Assembly: GCA_947647615.1 (NCBI GenBank)
Contig: CANSKS010000026.1
Coordinates: 1-38,004 of the forward strand
From: an uncultured Neglectibacter sp.
Lineage (GTDB): Bacteria > Bacillota > Clostridia > Oscillospirales > Acutalibacteraceae
Direction of reading: 5' to 3'
DNA length: 38,004 bases
Below the pieces are notes generated by a model. It searched no databases. It was not told where the DNA came from and was given only the letters and a program-made list of their open reading frames with translations. Shown here in pieces: positions 1-8,193 of the stretch; the stretch's first letter is position 1; each line of letters starts with the position of its first letter. A program made the translations under genes and the position numbers.

Positions 1-6
1 GTATTT

Positions 7-51
7 CCCCCTTCTAGGGGGTGTACAAACCCCTAGTTTACTAGGGGTTTT
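7..51. terminator. Nested GC-rich inverted repeats with terminator-like hairpin
   Basis: Positions 27-36 (AAACCCCTAG) and 41-50 (CTAGGGGTTT) form a perfect 10-bp stem with a TTTA loop and end in a short T run, so this resembles a rho-independent terminator on the plus strand for a gene lying before the window. Just upstream, CCCCC at 7-11 and GGGGG at 17-21 form a second small hairpin. CTAGGGG at 14-20 could also pair with CCCCTAG at 30-36, giving an alternative fold. The gene served is outside the window, so terminator versus attenuator cannot be decided. Confidence 0.5.
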
Positions 52-124
52 GATTGTACTCTGTAACCCAACACAGTTCCGCAAAAAACAAGTATTTTGC
101 AACGGGAGAACCGTTTTCTTAATC

Positions 125-151
125 AAAAGGCTCCCTTCCAGCAAGGGAAGC
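125..151 (-). terminator. Probable rho-independent terminator of the membrane zinc-ribbon gene
   Basis: Read on the minus strand, GCTTCCCTT, a GCTGG loop and AAGGGAGC make a stem with one bulged base, followed by TTTTGATT. It lies 36 nt past the stop codon of the minus-strand gene at 187-1098, the expected place for its terminator. The T tract is short, so termination may be partial. Confidence 0.55.
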
Positions 152-186
152 AGTTTCGAGTTTCATTCATCAGAAAAAAGCATTGC

Positions 187-1098
187 TCAAGGGTTTTGCT
201 GGGGCGGCATCTGTGGCACAGCTACAGGCTGAACAGGGGGATACATCAGCATGGTAGCCCTCTTTTTATAATCGCTCAGGCACTTTGCAATAATAAAGCT
301 GGAAACTGCGCCGGCAATGGCGGCAAGGCCCCCTAAAACTCCTGTGAACAAGGAAAAAATGCCGCCGATTATGGAAGTAACGCTGACAATGTAAGTCCAT
401 ATGATCACAAAACCGGAAATACGGTTATCGGCCCTACCGGTAACGGCGGTGGATTTAATCCGGTTAATAGTTTTGACAATGAAAATTTGGTAGATCAAGC
501 CCAGCACCCCAAAAATAATGCCAAAAATCAGCAATACAATGGCAAAGGTCATAATAACAATAGCCACATCCTCATCCATGCCGGAAAGGCTGGCAGCTCC
601 CAAGCCTATGATCATAAGCACACAGCCGCCCAAGATCAGCAAGAGCGCGAATCCCGTAAAAACACAACGGATCACGGCGATCACCTTACAAATGGTAAGG
701 CCTGCAGTAGAAATATTGCCGGTGTCGGTACGGCGGCAGGTGGAATAATGCAGCCACAGGCCCACTGCCAACAGAATGTTGAAGGCAGAACCGAACACAG
801 CCGAAAGTACTCCTGTCCACCGGAGATTCGAAAGGTACATGGAAAATTCCGAAACATCGTAGCCCATGCTATACAAACGATACAGAATCTGCTCCAGAAA
901 AGCGTTCCCCCCAAAAGAAGCGAGAATGGTAAATAAAATGGACACAGAAAAAAGAATAGATGCCGTTAAAAACAAAGACGAAGAGCTGACAGCCTTAACG
1001 GCATGTACCGCCGGATTAGAAGAAAGGGGACGTTCTCCGCCTCCGCAAGGGCATCGCATCCCGTCTGGCACTTGATTTCCGCAATTAGGGCAAATCAT
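187..1098 (-). CDS. Polytopic membrane protein with N-terminal zinc ribbon, function unknown
   Basis: 303 residues, ATG start preceded by GGAGGT about 9 nt upstream. The N-terminus has a CPNCG motif at residues 3-7 and a CPCGGG motif at 16-21, a compact zinc-ribbon-like knuckle. After a short polar linker come about five or six hydrophobic segments (roughly residues 40-62, 93-117, 137-172, 180-212 and 230-272), then a Pro/Gln-rich tail ending in PPQQNP. This fits a membrane protein with a cytosolic metal-binding head, a layout common among uncharacterised Firmicute proteins. No catalytic motif is visible and I do not recognise a named family. The gene is divergent from the SLH-domain gene and is not in an operon with it. 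Confidence 0.8.
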   Translation of the reverse strand: MICPNCGNQVPDGMRCPCGGGERPLSSNPAVHAVKAVSSSSLFLTASILFSVSILFTILASFGGNAFLEQILYRLYSMGYDVSEFSMYLSNLRWTGVLSAVFGSAFNILLAVGLWLHYSTCRRTDTGNISTAGLTICKVIAVIRCVFTGFALLLILGGCVLMIIGLGAASLSGMDEDVAIVIMTFAIVLLIFGIIFGVLGLIYQIFIVKTINRIKSTAVTGRADNRISGFVIIWTYIVSVTSIIGGIFSLFTGVLGGLAAIAGAVSSFIIAKCLSDYKKRATMLMYPPVQPVAVPQMPPQQNP

Positions 1099-1122
1099 AA
1101 AAGAATACCTCCAAGCAAAATT

Positions 1123-1152
1123 ATTATAATAACATATTACAGGAACCAGGAA
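1123..1152 (-). promoter_or_regulatory. Possible sigma-A promoter for the membrane zinc-ribbon gene
   Basis: On the minus strand a perfect TATAAT lies at 1123-1128, about 25 nt before the start codon. The matching -35 region is poor (TTCCTG at 1147-1152 with an 18-nt spacer), so this rests mainly on the -10 box in AT-rich sequence. Confidence 0.35.
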
Positions 1153-1260
1153 GAAAATGCAAATATTTTTTTAGCAAGCTTCTCCCTTTTTCTCCTTGCT
1201 TCGCCCTGGATTCCGGAAAAACGGGAAAACCCGGCCTTTACCTCGCTCCAATTCTTTTCC

Positions 1261-1289
1261 TGGACAAGTTATGTAAATTAGGGTATAAT
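1261..1289 (+). promoter_or_regulatory. Sigma-A-type promoter of the SLH-domain gene
   Basis: TGGACA at 1261-1266 and a perfect TATAAT at 1284-1289 are separated by 17 nt, which fits the housekeeping consensus with one -35 mismatch. The start codon at 1358 would leave a 5-prime leader of about 60 nt containing a GA-rich stretch with GAGAGG as the likely ribosome-binding site. Confidence 0.6.
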
Positions 1290-1357
1290 AGGCAGAGTTC
1301 GAAAAGCCATTCCCCAAAAACCAACATTGAAAGAAGGAAGAGAGGTTTGCCTTAGAA

Positions 1358-3010
1358 ATGAAAAAATGTCATCAAAAGAGCTGGCTGCGGGCCGCGGCAC
1401 TGCTGCTTGCCGGTATTCTTATTTTTACCGCCCTGCCCATGCCTACCACCGCAGCAGGTTTTCGCGATATCCCCAACAACGCCTGGTACAGGGAACATGT
1501 CTTAGATCTGGTAAGCAAAGGGATTATTAACGGCACCTCTCCCACTACTTTTTCTCCTCAAAAGCCATTGACCAGGGCCGCCTTTGTGACAATGCTGGCC
1601 AAAACGGCCTTGACCGAGCAGGAGCTTTCCCAATACAAGTTCCAAGGGAAGTTTAAGGACGTATCCTCTTCCAAATGGTATAATCCCTATGTGAATTGGG
1701 CGGTGGAGAACGGCGTGGTCTCGGGATATGAAAACAATACTTTTCGGCCCGATCGTAGCATTACCCGGCAGGAGCTGGCAAGAATGATCACAAACTTTGC
1801 CCAGGCTGTCTGCCGTAAAATGATCCCCGATACCCCCGCTAGTCTCTTTCGCGATACTCCGCAAATCGCAAGTTATGCCAAGGAAAGCGTTTCCCTTTGC
1901 CAACGCTGCGGGATAATAAACGGCTACAGCGACAACACATTCCGGCCAAATGGGAACGCTACCCGAGCAGAAGCCAGCGCTTTATATTCCCGTTTTCTAT
2001 CCCAATGTCCTACATCCGGCGATTATCGTATCCTGCGCAAACGGGTAAATGGTATTGCCATACGTGCTGTGGAATTTGACCCCGATTTTTACGACCCGGA
2101 TATTGTTTTGGGAAAAGATCTGGTAGACGGCCGGGAAGCCGTGGGCTCCATGATCCAGCGCAGCGGAGCCGTCATTGCCGTGAACGCCGCCTTTTTTGAT
2201 ATGGATAGCTATATGCCCTATTCCACAATTATCAAAAAAGGACGCATTGCCACCATTGACCACCATTTTGCCCCGGCTCGCCCTGCCTTTACTATGGATT
2301 ACCTGGGAAATTTTTCTATAGAAAGCTTTTCTCCCTGGTATACCGCCACCCTTACAAAAGCCGACGGCACACAAAAGGAAATGACCTATATCAGCAGCAA
2401 CAAATGGCCCGGCAATTCTTCCGACGCCACCCGTATGGTTTTTACCCGCGATTGGGGGCATGACCTGTGCTTCCCTGCCAAAGATGCGGTCACAGTCAAC
2501 GGAGAAGGGATTATCACCTCTGTCAGCCACGACAAAGATGTCCCTATTCCAGCGTTGGGAGATGGCTTTGTACTGGCCCAACGGTCCCGGCGGTATGAGG
2601 AAGGCGACTTTTTCGATTCCTGTCAGGTGGGCGACCGTCTCGATTTAGGCTATTACTGTGAAGAACTTTCCCTTTCCAACTTATGGGTTTCCATAGGCTC
2701 CGGCCCAAGACTGGTAAAAAACGGGGCGGTTTACGGGGACCTTTCCACCTATAAATCAGAAGGCTTCAGCGACCCAAACATCACCACCTATACTGCGGAA
2801 CGGATCTGCGCCGGAATTAAGAGCAACGGAGACCTTGTCTTTGTAAACGCCATCTGTACGCTAAAAGAACTTTCTTCTGTTATGGTTTCCTTGGGCTGTA
2901 CAGACGCCATGAACTTCGACGGCGGCGGATCCTCTAACCTTTATGTTGACGGGTTCTGGCTGGCCGGGCCAAAATCGCGGCCGATGAACAACCTGTTGAT
3001 CTTTAAGTAA
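1358..3010 (+). CDS. Secreted S-layer-homology protein with phosphodiester glycosidase (NAGPA-type) domain
   Basis: 550 residues. Residues 1-33 form a classical signal peptide: a basic N-terminus, a hydrophobic core and a TTAAG-like cleavage region. Three SLH repeats follow at about 34-85, 96-150 and 163-216; the latter two contain the typical NGYxxNTFRP-like signature, and the first has NGTSPTTFSP. SLH repeats bind secondary cell-wall polymers and hold proteins on the surface. Residues about 240-550 match the phosphodiester glycosidase / NAGPA family (PF09992 type): a VNAAFFD-like block near the start and a C-terminal DGGGSSNLYVDG motif. The inferred role is cleavage of sugar phosphodiesters in cell-wall or exopolysaccharide material while anchored to the wall. 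The substrate is unknown. It has its own promoter and a terminator 48 nt downstream, so it appears monocistronic. Confidence 0.88.
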   Translation: MKKCHQKSWLRAAALLLAGILIFTALPMPTTAAGFRDIPNNAWYREHVLDLVSKGIINGTSPTTFSPQKPLTRAAFVTMLAKTALTEQELSQYKFQGKFKDVSSSKWYNPYVNWAVENGVVSGYENNTFRPDRSITRQELARMITNFAQAVCRKMIPDTPASLFRDTPQIASYAKESVSLCQRCGIINGYSDNTFRPNGNATRAEASALYSRFLSQCPTSGDYRILRKRVNGIAIRAVEFDPDFYDPDIVLGKDLVDGREAVGSMIQRSGAVIAVNAAFFDMDSYMPYSTIIKKGRIATIDHHFAPARPAFTMDYLGNFSIESFSPWYTATLTKADGTQKEMTYISSNKWPGNSSDATRMVFTRDWGHDLCFPAKDAVTVNGEGIITSVSHDKDVPIPALGDGFVLAQRSRRYEEGDFFDSCQVGDRLDLGYYCEELSLSNLWVSIGSGPRLVKNGAVYGDLSTYKSEGFSDPNITTYTAERICAGIKSNGDLVFVNAICTLKELSSVMVSLGCTDAMNFDGGGSSNLYVDGFWLAGPKSRPMNNLLIFK

Positions 3011-3057
3011 AAACAGCCTCCCGCCTTTGGCTGAAGCCCAGCGAAAAAAAGCCAAGC

Positions 3058-3097
3058 AAAAAAGTGCCAGATACAATACGTATCCGGCACTTTTTTT
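3058..3097. terminator. Bidirectional rho-independent terminator between convergent genes
   Basis: GTGCC (3064-3068) pairs with GGCAC (3086-3090) and GATAC (3070-3074) with GTATC (3080-3084), around an AATAC loop with one A-C mismatch. A6 precedes and T7 follows the stem. It therefore works in both directions: for the plus-strand SLH gene (stop at 3010) and the minus-strand dnaJ (stop at 3156). Confidence 0.9.
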
Positions 3098-3155
3098 GCA
3101 GCTCCCGCCTCTTAGGAAGGGGGTTGGCCCCAAAGCTCCAGTTGGAAGCTGTTTT

Positions 3156-4298
3156 TTATTCCTCAAAAAGATCTTTCAGCTTGGAAAAAAAGCTTTTCCG
3201 CTTTTGATAATTTTTATCATCGCTGGCGGAATCCAGCTCGGAAAGCAGTTCCTTTTGGCGTTTGCTAAGGTTTTTGGGAACCTCTACCGTCACTTGGACA
3301 TACTGGTCCCCTCTCCCCCTGCCATGCAGGCTTTGGATCCCTTTTCCCTTCAGCTTGAAAACATCGCCCGGCTGGGTACCCTCGTGTACATGATAACTCA
3401 CCTTTCCGTCCAAAGTGGGCACCGTCACATCCGCTCCCAAAGCCGCTTGGGTAAAGGTAATGGGCATCTCACACCAGACATCGTTTCCTCTGCGCTCGAA
3501 AATGGGATGTGGTCTTACAGAAATGTAAATATGCAAGTCACCGTTGGGCCCGCCGTTTATACCGGCATTGCCCTTCCCGCCTAAATTCAGTATTTGTTCG
3601 TCGTCGATCCCCGCGGGTATGGTGACCTCTACGGTCTTCTGGCGGCGTACCCTGCCCTTCCCATCACAAGTTTTACAGGGTGTTTCGATGATCTTTCCGG
3701 TACCATGGCAGCGATCACAGGTCTGCGTAGATTGCACCACACCAAAAGGAGTGCGCTGGTTAATACGTACCTGGCCGGTGCCATTACAGTTCCCACAGGT
3801 CTTCGGGGAGGTCCCGGCAGCCGCGCCTGTTCCATGGCAGTCGGAACAGGTTTCAATTTGGTGATAAGTGACGTTCTTCGTGCAGCCTTTGGCCGCCTCT
3901 TCAAAGGAAATGGCCAGGTTGCATTGGGCATCGCTGCCCTTTCTGGGCGCATTGGGATTGGCCCGGCGGCCTCCGCCGCCAAAACCTCCGAAGAAGCTGT
4001 CGAAAATATCGGTAAAATCGAAGCCTCCCTGAAAGGGATTCCCTCCTCCGGCACCACCGCCGAAGTTGGGGTCTACCCCCGCGTGGCCAAACTGGTCGTA
4101 CCTGGCCCGTTTATCGCTGTCGGAAAGGACTTCATAGGCCTCGTTCACTTCTTTGAACTTGGTCTCTGCCTCCTGGTTGCCGGGGTTCAAGTCCGGATGG
4201 TACTTCTTCGCCAGCTTCCGGTAAGCCTTTTTTATTTCATCTTCCGAAGCGCCCTTATCAATTCCCAACACTTCATAATAATCCCTTTTATCCGCCAA
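3156..4298 (-). CDS. dnaJ: Chaperone protein DnaJ (Hsp40)
   Basis: 380 residues, full-length type I DnaJ. The J domain (1-70) holds the HPD motif in KYHPDLNPG, needed to stimulate DnaK ATPase. A Gly/Phe-rich segment follows (about 73-115), then four CxxCxGxG zinc-finger repeats beginning [24 protein letters not shown] and CKTCDGKG, then the C-terminal substrate-binding and dimerisation domains. The start is TTG, set by an AGGAGGG Shine-Dalgarno 7 nt upstream and by the protein beginning exactly at the J domain. It is the last gene of the heat-shock operon. A strong hairpin in the 102-nt gap after dnaK and the weak start codon suggest dnaJ is made at a lower level than dnaK. Confidence 0.98.
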   Translation of the reverse strand: MADKRDYYEVLGIDKGASEDEIKKAYRKLAKKYHPDLNPGNQEAETKFKEVNEAYEVLSDSDKRARYDQFGHAGVDPNFGGGAGGGNPFQGGFDFTDIFDSFFGGFGGGGRRANPNAPRKGSDAQCNLAISFEEAAKGCTKNVTYHQIETCSDCHGTGAAAGTSPKTCGNCNGTGQVRINQRTPFGVVQSTQTCDRCHGTGKIIETPCKTCDGKGRVRRQKTVEVTIPAGIDDEQILNLGGKGNAGINGGPNGDLHIYISVRPHPIFERRGNDVWCEMPITFTQAALGADVTVPTLDGKVSYHVHEGTQPGDVFKLKGKGIQSLHGRGRGDQYVQVTVEVPKNLSKRQKELLSELDSASDDKNYQKRKSFFSKLKDLFEE

Positions 4299-4346
4299 AT
4301 CCTATCCCTCCTGCGGCGTGTTCGCAACGCCGGTTTCTATTGACCC

Positions 4347-4378
4347 AAAAGGCAGGGGCCGGCTTTTGCCGCCCCTGC
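4347..4378 (-). terminator. Intercistronic terminator-like hairpin between dnaK and dnaJ
   Basis: GCAGGGGC (4352-4359) pairs with GCCCCTGC (4371-4378), and GGC (4361-4363) with GCC (4368-4370), with one bulged C and a four-base loop. On the minus (operon) strand the stem is followed by CTTTTGGG. The T tract is only four bases, so it is more likely a partial terminator or an mRNA-stabilising or processing element that sets the dnaK:dnaJ ratio than a full stop. Confidence 0.6.
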
Positions 4379-4400
4379 GATAGACCAAACCTTGCTCATT

Positions 4401-6254
4401 TTAATCCACGTCTTTATAATCCGCGTCGTAAACATTGCCGTCGGGACTGGCAGGACCGCCAGGATTGGTGCCTCCCTCGTAAGGAGGCTGAGGGCCGCCG
4501 CCGGGATTCCCCTGGTTGGGCGCTGCCGCCTGGTACAGTTTTTCGCTTACCGCATACACGGTTTTTTGCAGATCATCCATACCGGACTTTACCGTGTCCA
4601 TATTGCCGTTCTGAATCGCTTCCTTCAAGGCAGCCACTTTAGTATTGATCTCGGTCTTATCGTTCTCCGCCAGTTTGTCGCCGCTGTCGGAAACCAGTTT
4701 TTCCGCAGTGTAGCACAAATTTTCGGCGTTGTTTTTGGTGTCTACCTCTTCCCTGCGCTTCTTATCTTCCTCCGCATACTGTTCGGCTGCCCGTACAGCC
4801 TTATCAATATCTTCCTTACTCATGTTGGAGCTGGAGGAGATGGTAATATGCTGCTCCCTACCGGTGCCTAAGTCTTTTGCAGATACATTTACAATACCGT
4901 TAGCGTCAATATCAAAGGTAACCTCAATTTGAGGGATTCCTCTGGGAGCCGGGGCAATGCCATCCAGCTTAAAGAGGCCAAGCTGCTTGTTGTCCCTGGC
5001 AAATTCCCGTTCGCCCTGGAGCACGTTGACTTCTACCTGAGTCTGTCCGTCGGCCGCAGTGGAGAAGACCTGGCTCTTCTTGGTAGGGATAGTGGTATTG
5101 CGGTCAATAATCTTGGTCATGACTCCGCCCATGGTCTCTACGCCCAAGGAAAGGGGGGTAACGTCCAGAAGCAGCAGGCCCTGTACCTCACCGCCCAGCA
5201 CACCGGCCTGAATGGCCGCGCCAATGGCTACACATTCATCGGGATTGATGCCCTTGAAGGGATCTTTACCAATGAAATTCTTCACCGCATCCTGCACGGC
5301 GGGAATTCTGGAGGAGCCGCCCACCAGCAGCACCTTGCTGATCTCTCCAATGGAAAGGCCGGAATCCTGCAGTGCCTGCCGCACCGGGCCCATGGTTTTT
5401 TCCACCAGATCCGCGGTAAGTTCGTTGAACTTTGCACGGGAAAGGGTCATGTCCAAATGCTTGGGGCCGGAAGCGTCCGCCGTGATAAAGGGCAGGTTGA
5501 TCGCCGCGTTGGTCATGCCGGAAAGCTCGATCTTCGCCTTCTCGGCAGCTTCCTTAATGCGCTGCATAGCCATTTTATCGGCAGAAAGGTCAATACCGCT
5601 TTCCACCTTGTAAGAGTTCACGATCCAATCGATAACCCGCTGATCAAAATCGTCGCCGCCCAAGCGATTGTTGCCGGCCGTGGCCAGCACTTCCTGAACA
5701 CCGTCTCCCATTTCGATGATGGAAACGTCGAAAGTACCGCCGCCCAAGTCGTACACCATGACCTTTTGGTCGTTATCTTTATCCACGCCATAGGACAAGG
5801 CCGCAGCCGTAGGCTCGTTGATAATGCGCTTCACATCCAGACCCGCGATTTTGCCGGCATCTTTGGTGGCCTGCCGCTGAGCATCGGTGAAGTAGGCCGG
5901 CACTGTGATTACGGCGCTGGTCACAGTTTCCCCCAAATAAGCTTCGGCGTCTGCCTTTAACTTTTGAAGAATCATAGCGGAAATTTCCTGAGGGGTATAG
6001 CTCTTGTCGTCAATAGTGACCTTATAGTTGGAACCCATCTCCCTTTTGATGGAAGACACCGTACGGTCGGGGTTGGTAATAGCCTGACGTTTTGCTACCT
6101 GGCCTACCATGCGCTCCCCGGTCTTGGAGAAAGCAACTACAGAAGGCGTGGTACGGGCGCCCTCGGCATTGGCGATAACTACAGGTTCGCCGCCCTCAAT
6201 TACTGCCACGCAAGAGTTTGTTGTACCCAAATCGATACCGATTGTTTTTGCCAT
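4401..6254 (-). CDS. dnaK: Molecular chaperone DnaK (Hsp70)
   Basis: 617 residues. The N-terminal nucleotide-binding domain opens with the signature [14 protein letters not shown] and contains [13 protein letters not shown] and the [14 protein letters not shown] block. The linker [14 protein letters not shown] leads into the peptide-binding domain and helical lid. The C-terminal tail is Gly/Pro/Asn-rich and ends DADYKDVD, a variant of the usual acidic EEVD-like end. It folds proteins in the ATP-driven cycle with DnaJ and GrpE. The ATG is preceded by TGAGGT. It lies in the CIRCE-controlled operon, 46 nt after a small cysteine-containing ORF that separates it from grpE. Confidence 0.99.
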   Translation of the reverse strand: MAKTIGIDLGTTNSCVAVIEGGEPVVIANAEGARTTPSVVAFSKTGERMVGQVAKRQAITNPDRTVSSIKREMGSNYKVTIDDKSYTPQEISAMILQKLKADAEAYLGETVTSAVITVPAYFTDAQRQATKDAGKIAGLDVKRIINEPTAAALSYGVDKDNDQKVMVYDLGGGTFDVSIIEMGDGVQEVLATAGNNRLGGDDFDQRVIDWIVNSYKVESGIDLSADKMAMQRIKEAAEKAKIELSGMTNAAINLPFITADASGPKHLDMTLSRAKFNELTADLVEKTMGPVRQALQDSGLSIGEISKVLLVGGSSRIPAVQDAVKNFIGKDPFKGINPDECVAIGAAIQAGVLGGEVQGLLLLDVTPLSLGVETMGGVMTKIIDRNTTIPTKKSQVFSTAADGQTQVEVNVLQGEREFARDNKQLGLFKLDGIAPAPRGIPQIEVTFDIDANGIVNVSAKDLGTGREQHITISSSSNMSKEDIDKAVRAAEQYAEEDKKRREEVDTKNNAENLCYTAEKLVSDSGDKLAENDKTEINTKVAALKEAIQNGNMDTVKSGMDDLQKTVYAVSEKLYQAAAPNQGNPGGGPQPPYEGGTNPGGPASPDGNVYDADYKDVD

Positions 6255-6300
6255 AACAGATTACCTCATTTCAAAATATTTTTAGATGTGCCTTTCTACA

Positions 6301-6441
6301 TTAACATTGGATATCCGGGCAAAGGTTAGGATGAACTCGATCTCGTCTTCCTATGCGACCGGCCGCGTCCCGCAGTTCATAGCCGCATAGCGAACACTGC
6401 TTCGCCTCAAAAAACTTTTGGCGATTGTCACAGTACCGCAT
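6301..6441 (-). CDS. Candidate 46-residue Cys-containing small protein between grpE and dnaK
   Basis: A 47-codon ORF fills most of the grpE-dnaK gap. Its ATG lies 19 nt after the grpE stop and is preceded by AAGAGG with about 5-nt spacing; its TAA lies 46 nt before the dnaK ATG. The protein is small and basic-central, with cysteines at 4, 16, 19, 41 and 46; C16-SLCG-Y resembles a zinc knuckle (CxxCG). I do not recognise a family. Placement and the ribosome-binding site favour a real gene co-regulated with the chaperones, possibly a small metal- or redox-responsive protein, but a chance ORF in a leader cannot be excluded. It is short enough for routine gene callers to miss. Confidence 0.5.
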   Translation of the reverse strand: MRYCDNRQKFFEAKQCSLCGYELRDAAGRIGRRDRVHPNLCPDIQC

Positions 6442-6460
6442 CGTTTCCTCTTTTCTGACG

Positions 6461-7030
6461 CTAATTTGCCACCTGGACCATAGCGTGACGAACCACCTTA
6501 TCCCCCAGAGTGTAGCCTTTCTGGAACACGGCGGAAATCACATTTTCCTCTAAACTTTCGTCTTCGATATGGGACACCGCATTGTGCAACGCCGGATCAA
6601 AGGGCTCTCCTACAGCGCCGACCTCCGCAATCCCCAATTTTTCAAAAACAGCTTTAATTTGATTTTCGATCATTTCTACCCCTTTGCGCATGTCTTCCCC
6701 AGAGGCATTTTCCTGGTTCAGCGCCCGCTCAATATTATCGGCAATTGGTAAAATAGCCTGTACTGTATCGGATACCGCATTGTGGTAGATAGCGTTCTTT
6801 TCATTGAGAGAGCGTTTTCGGAAATTGTCATATTCAGCCAAGACCCTCAAATGCTGCTGCTTATGCTCTTCAAACTCCGCCTGAAGCTTTTCCAAAGCTT
6901 CCTTTTCCTCTGCTCCCTTTTTCTTCTTTTTTTCTTTTCCGGAAGGTGTTTCCGTTTTGAATTCGGCGTCATCGCCCTTTTCCGAAGGCAACACCTCTTC
7001 CGACTGGTTCGTTTCCTGATCTTTCTCCAT
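6461..7030 (-). CDS. grpE: Nucleotide exchange factor GrpE
   Basis: 189 residues. A charged, disordered N-terminus (about 1-45, with a run of lysines) precedes a long coiled-coil helix (about 45-95) with the family block LAEYDNFRKRS. The C-terminal beta domain contains the FDPALHNAVSH-like motif (family consensus FDPxxHeAv). GrpE speeds ADP release from DnaK. The gene follows hrcA by 48 nt in the heat-shock operon. Length and motifs are normal for the family. Confidence 0.97.
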   Translation of the reverse strand: MEKDQETNQSEEVLPSEKGDDAEFKTETPSGKEKKKKKGAEEKEALEKLQAEFEEHKQQHLRVLAEYDNFRKRSLNEKNAIYHNAVSDTVQAILPIADNIERALNQENASGEDMRKGVEMIENQIKAVFEKLGIAEVGAVGEPFDPALHNAVSHIEDESLEENVISAVFQKGYTLGDKVVRHAMVQVAN

Positions 7031-7078
7031 CTGGTACAGCTCCTTTCCGCTGCTCTATTTTTTAGGAGGACCCTATCT

Positions 7079-8098
7079 TTATTCTTCCTGCATCAGCAAC
7101 GTGAGCATATTGCCCACCTGCTTTGCCAAATATTCCAGCAGAGCTATCATTCTGCCGTAATCCATCCGCACTGGGCCAATCAACGCCAAGGCCCCGGCGT
7201 TTTCTCCTTCTATCAAATACCGGACCGAAACTACCGAGGAGTGGAACAGCTCCGGCTGGCCTGTCTCTTTTCCAATAAGCACTGAAGTTTTTCCCGCCTT
7301 TTGGGAAAAAAGTTCCATGAGCTCCTTTTCCCGCTCCAGAAAATCCAAGATGCGCCTGGCACCTCCCAACTCCAGCTCCGGATAAAACAGAAGGTTCGTT
7401 TGACCGCTAAAGCAAAATTCCGTCTCCATAGTATCTTTGGCCACCCCTAAAAGGGCCATTAACGGTGAACCGGCCAAAATGGAAAACTCCCCTAGGGCAA
7501 CGCCCATGGACTGTAAAAAGGCAGGGGTAATCTCTGCCACCTCTTTGCCGGTAACCTTTTCATTGAAGGCTCGGAAGAACACTCGAAGAATATCCGGTGT
7601 CAAATCAAAATCACAATGGAATACTCTGGTTTTTATGGTTCCCACAGAACTCATCAAAAGCAACATGGCAGTCCGCCTGCTGGTTTGCACAAACTGCACG
7701 GCCTTTACCTTAGCGGCCTGACCGCTGGGAGTGGTAGCCACAGCGCAGAACTTCGTGGCAGAAGAAAGCAACCTCACGGTTTTAGCCAGCAATCTTTCCT
7801 GCTCATAGGTGCCATTTGCCAAAGCGGATTCGAAGTAACGCTTCTCTTCTTCCGAAAGCTCAGGCACTTCCAGCAAATGATCCACATATTCCCGGTACCC
7901 TTTCTGCGAAGGAACACGGCCGGCAGAGGTATGGGGCTGTTCCAGAAATCCCAGCTCAATAAGGTCGGCCATTTCATTGCGTACCGTAGCGGAAGACACA
8001 CCTATCTCTTCTGCGATCACCCTTGACCCCACAGGCTCACCGCTTTTTATAAAGCTGTTCACCACCGAGGAAAGGATTTTTTCTTTCCGCGGAGTCAT
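7079..8098 (-). CDS. hrcA: Heat-inducible transcription repressor HrcA
   Basis: 339 residues from the ATG at 8098. An N-terminal winged-helix domain (about 1-70) contains GVSSATVRNEMADL and the HTSAGRVPSQKGYREYVD block typical of HrcA; a GAF-like domain follows. HrcA binds CIRCE and represses the operon; GroEL keeps it active in characterised species. The reading frame continues to a TTG at 8122, but that codon begins only 3 nt past the CIRCE repeat and lacks a Shine-Dalgarno sequence. The ATG has AGAGGTGAT and AAGG upstream and matches the usual protein start, so I chose 8098. First gene of the operon, so it represses its own synthesis. Confidence 0.97.
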   Translation of the reverse strand: MTPRKEKILSSVVNSFIKSGEPVGSRVIAEEIGVSSATVRNEMADLIELGFLEQPHTSAGRVPSQKGYREYVDHLLEVPELSEEEKRYFESALANGTYEQERLLAKTVRLLSSATKFCAVATTPSGQAAKVKAVQFVQTSRRTAMLLLMSSVGTIKTRVFHCDFDLTPDILRVFFRAFNEKVTGKEVAEITPAFLQSMGVALGEFSILAGSPLMALLGVAKDTMETEFCFSGQTNLLFYPELELGGARRILDFLEREKELMELFSQKAGKTSVLIGKETGQPELFHSSVVSVRYLIEGENAGALALIGPVRMDYGRMIALLEYLAKQVGNMLTLLMQEE

Positions 8099-8125
8099 CT
8101 CCAACCTTATCACCTCTTTCAACGT

Positions 8126-8152
8126 TTAGCACTCATTTATATCGAGTGCTAA
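8126..8152 (-). promoter_or_regulatory. CIRCE operator (HrcA binding site)
   Basis: A perfect TTAGCACTC, 9-nt spacer, GAGTGCTAA inverted repeat matches the CIRCE consensus exactly. It lies just downstream of the -10 box at 8165-8170 and 28 nt before the hrcA ATG, so it is probably within the transcribed leader. Only one copy was seen in the window. Confidence 0.98.
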
Positions 8153-8164
8153 AGTTATGATAAT

Positions 8165-8193
8165 AATTTATCACCTTGGTCAGCAAAAGTCAA
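8165..8193 (-). promoter_or_regulatory. Sigma-A promoter of the hrcA-grpE-dnaK-dnaJ operon
   Basis: On the minus strand TTGACT (8188-8193) and TAAATT (8165-8170) are separated by exactly 17 nt. Transcription would begin near 8158, just before CIRCE, the classical arrangement for HrcA-repressed vegetative promoters. Confidence 0.8.

Noticed and set aside
60-70. 11-base TCTGTAACCCA repeated at 8404-8414
   Set aside because: An 11-mer match within 38 kb is expected by chance and the flanks do not align.
4929-5960. 343-codon plus-strand frame opposite dnaK
   Set aside because: It lies entirely antisense to dnaK, has no family motif or ribosome-binding site, and arises from the codon bias of dnaK.
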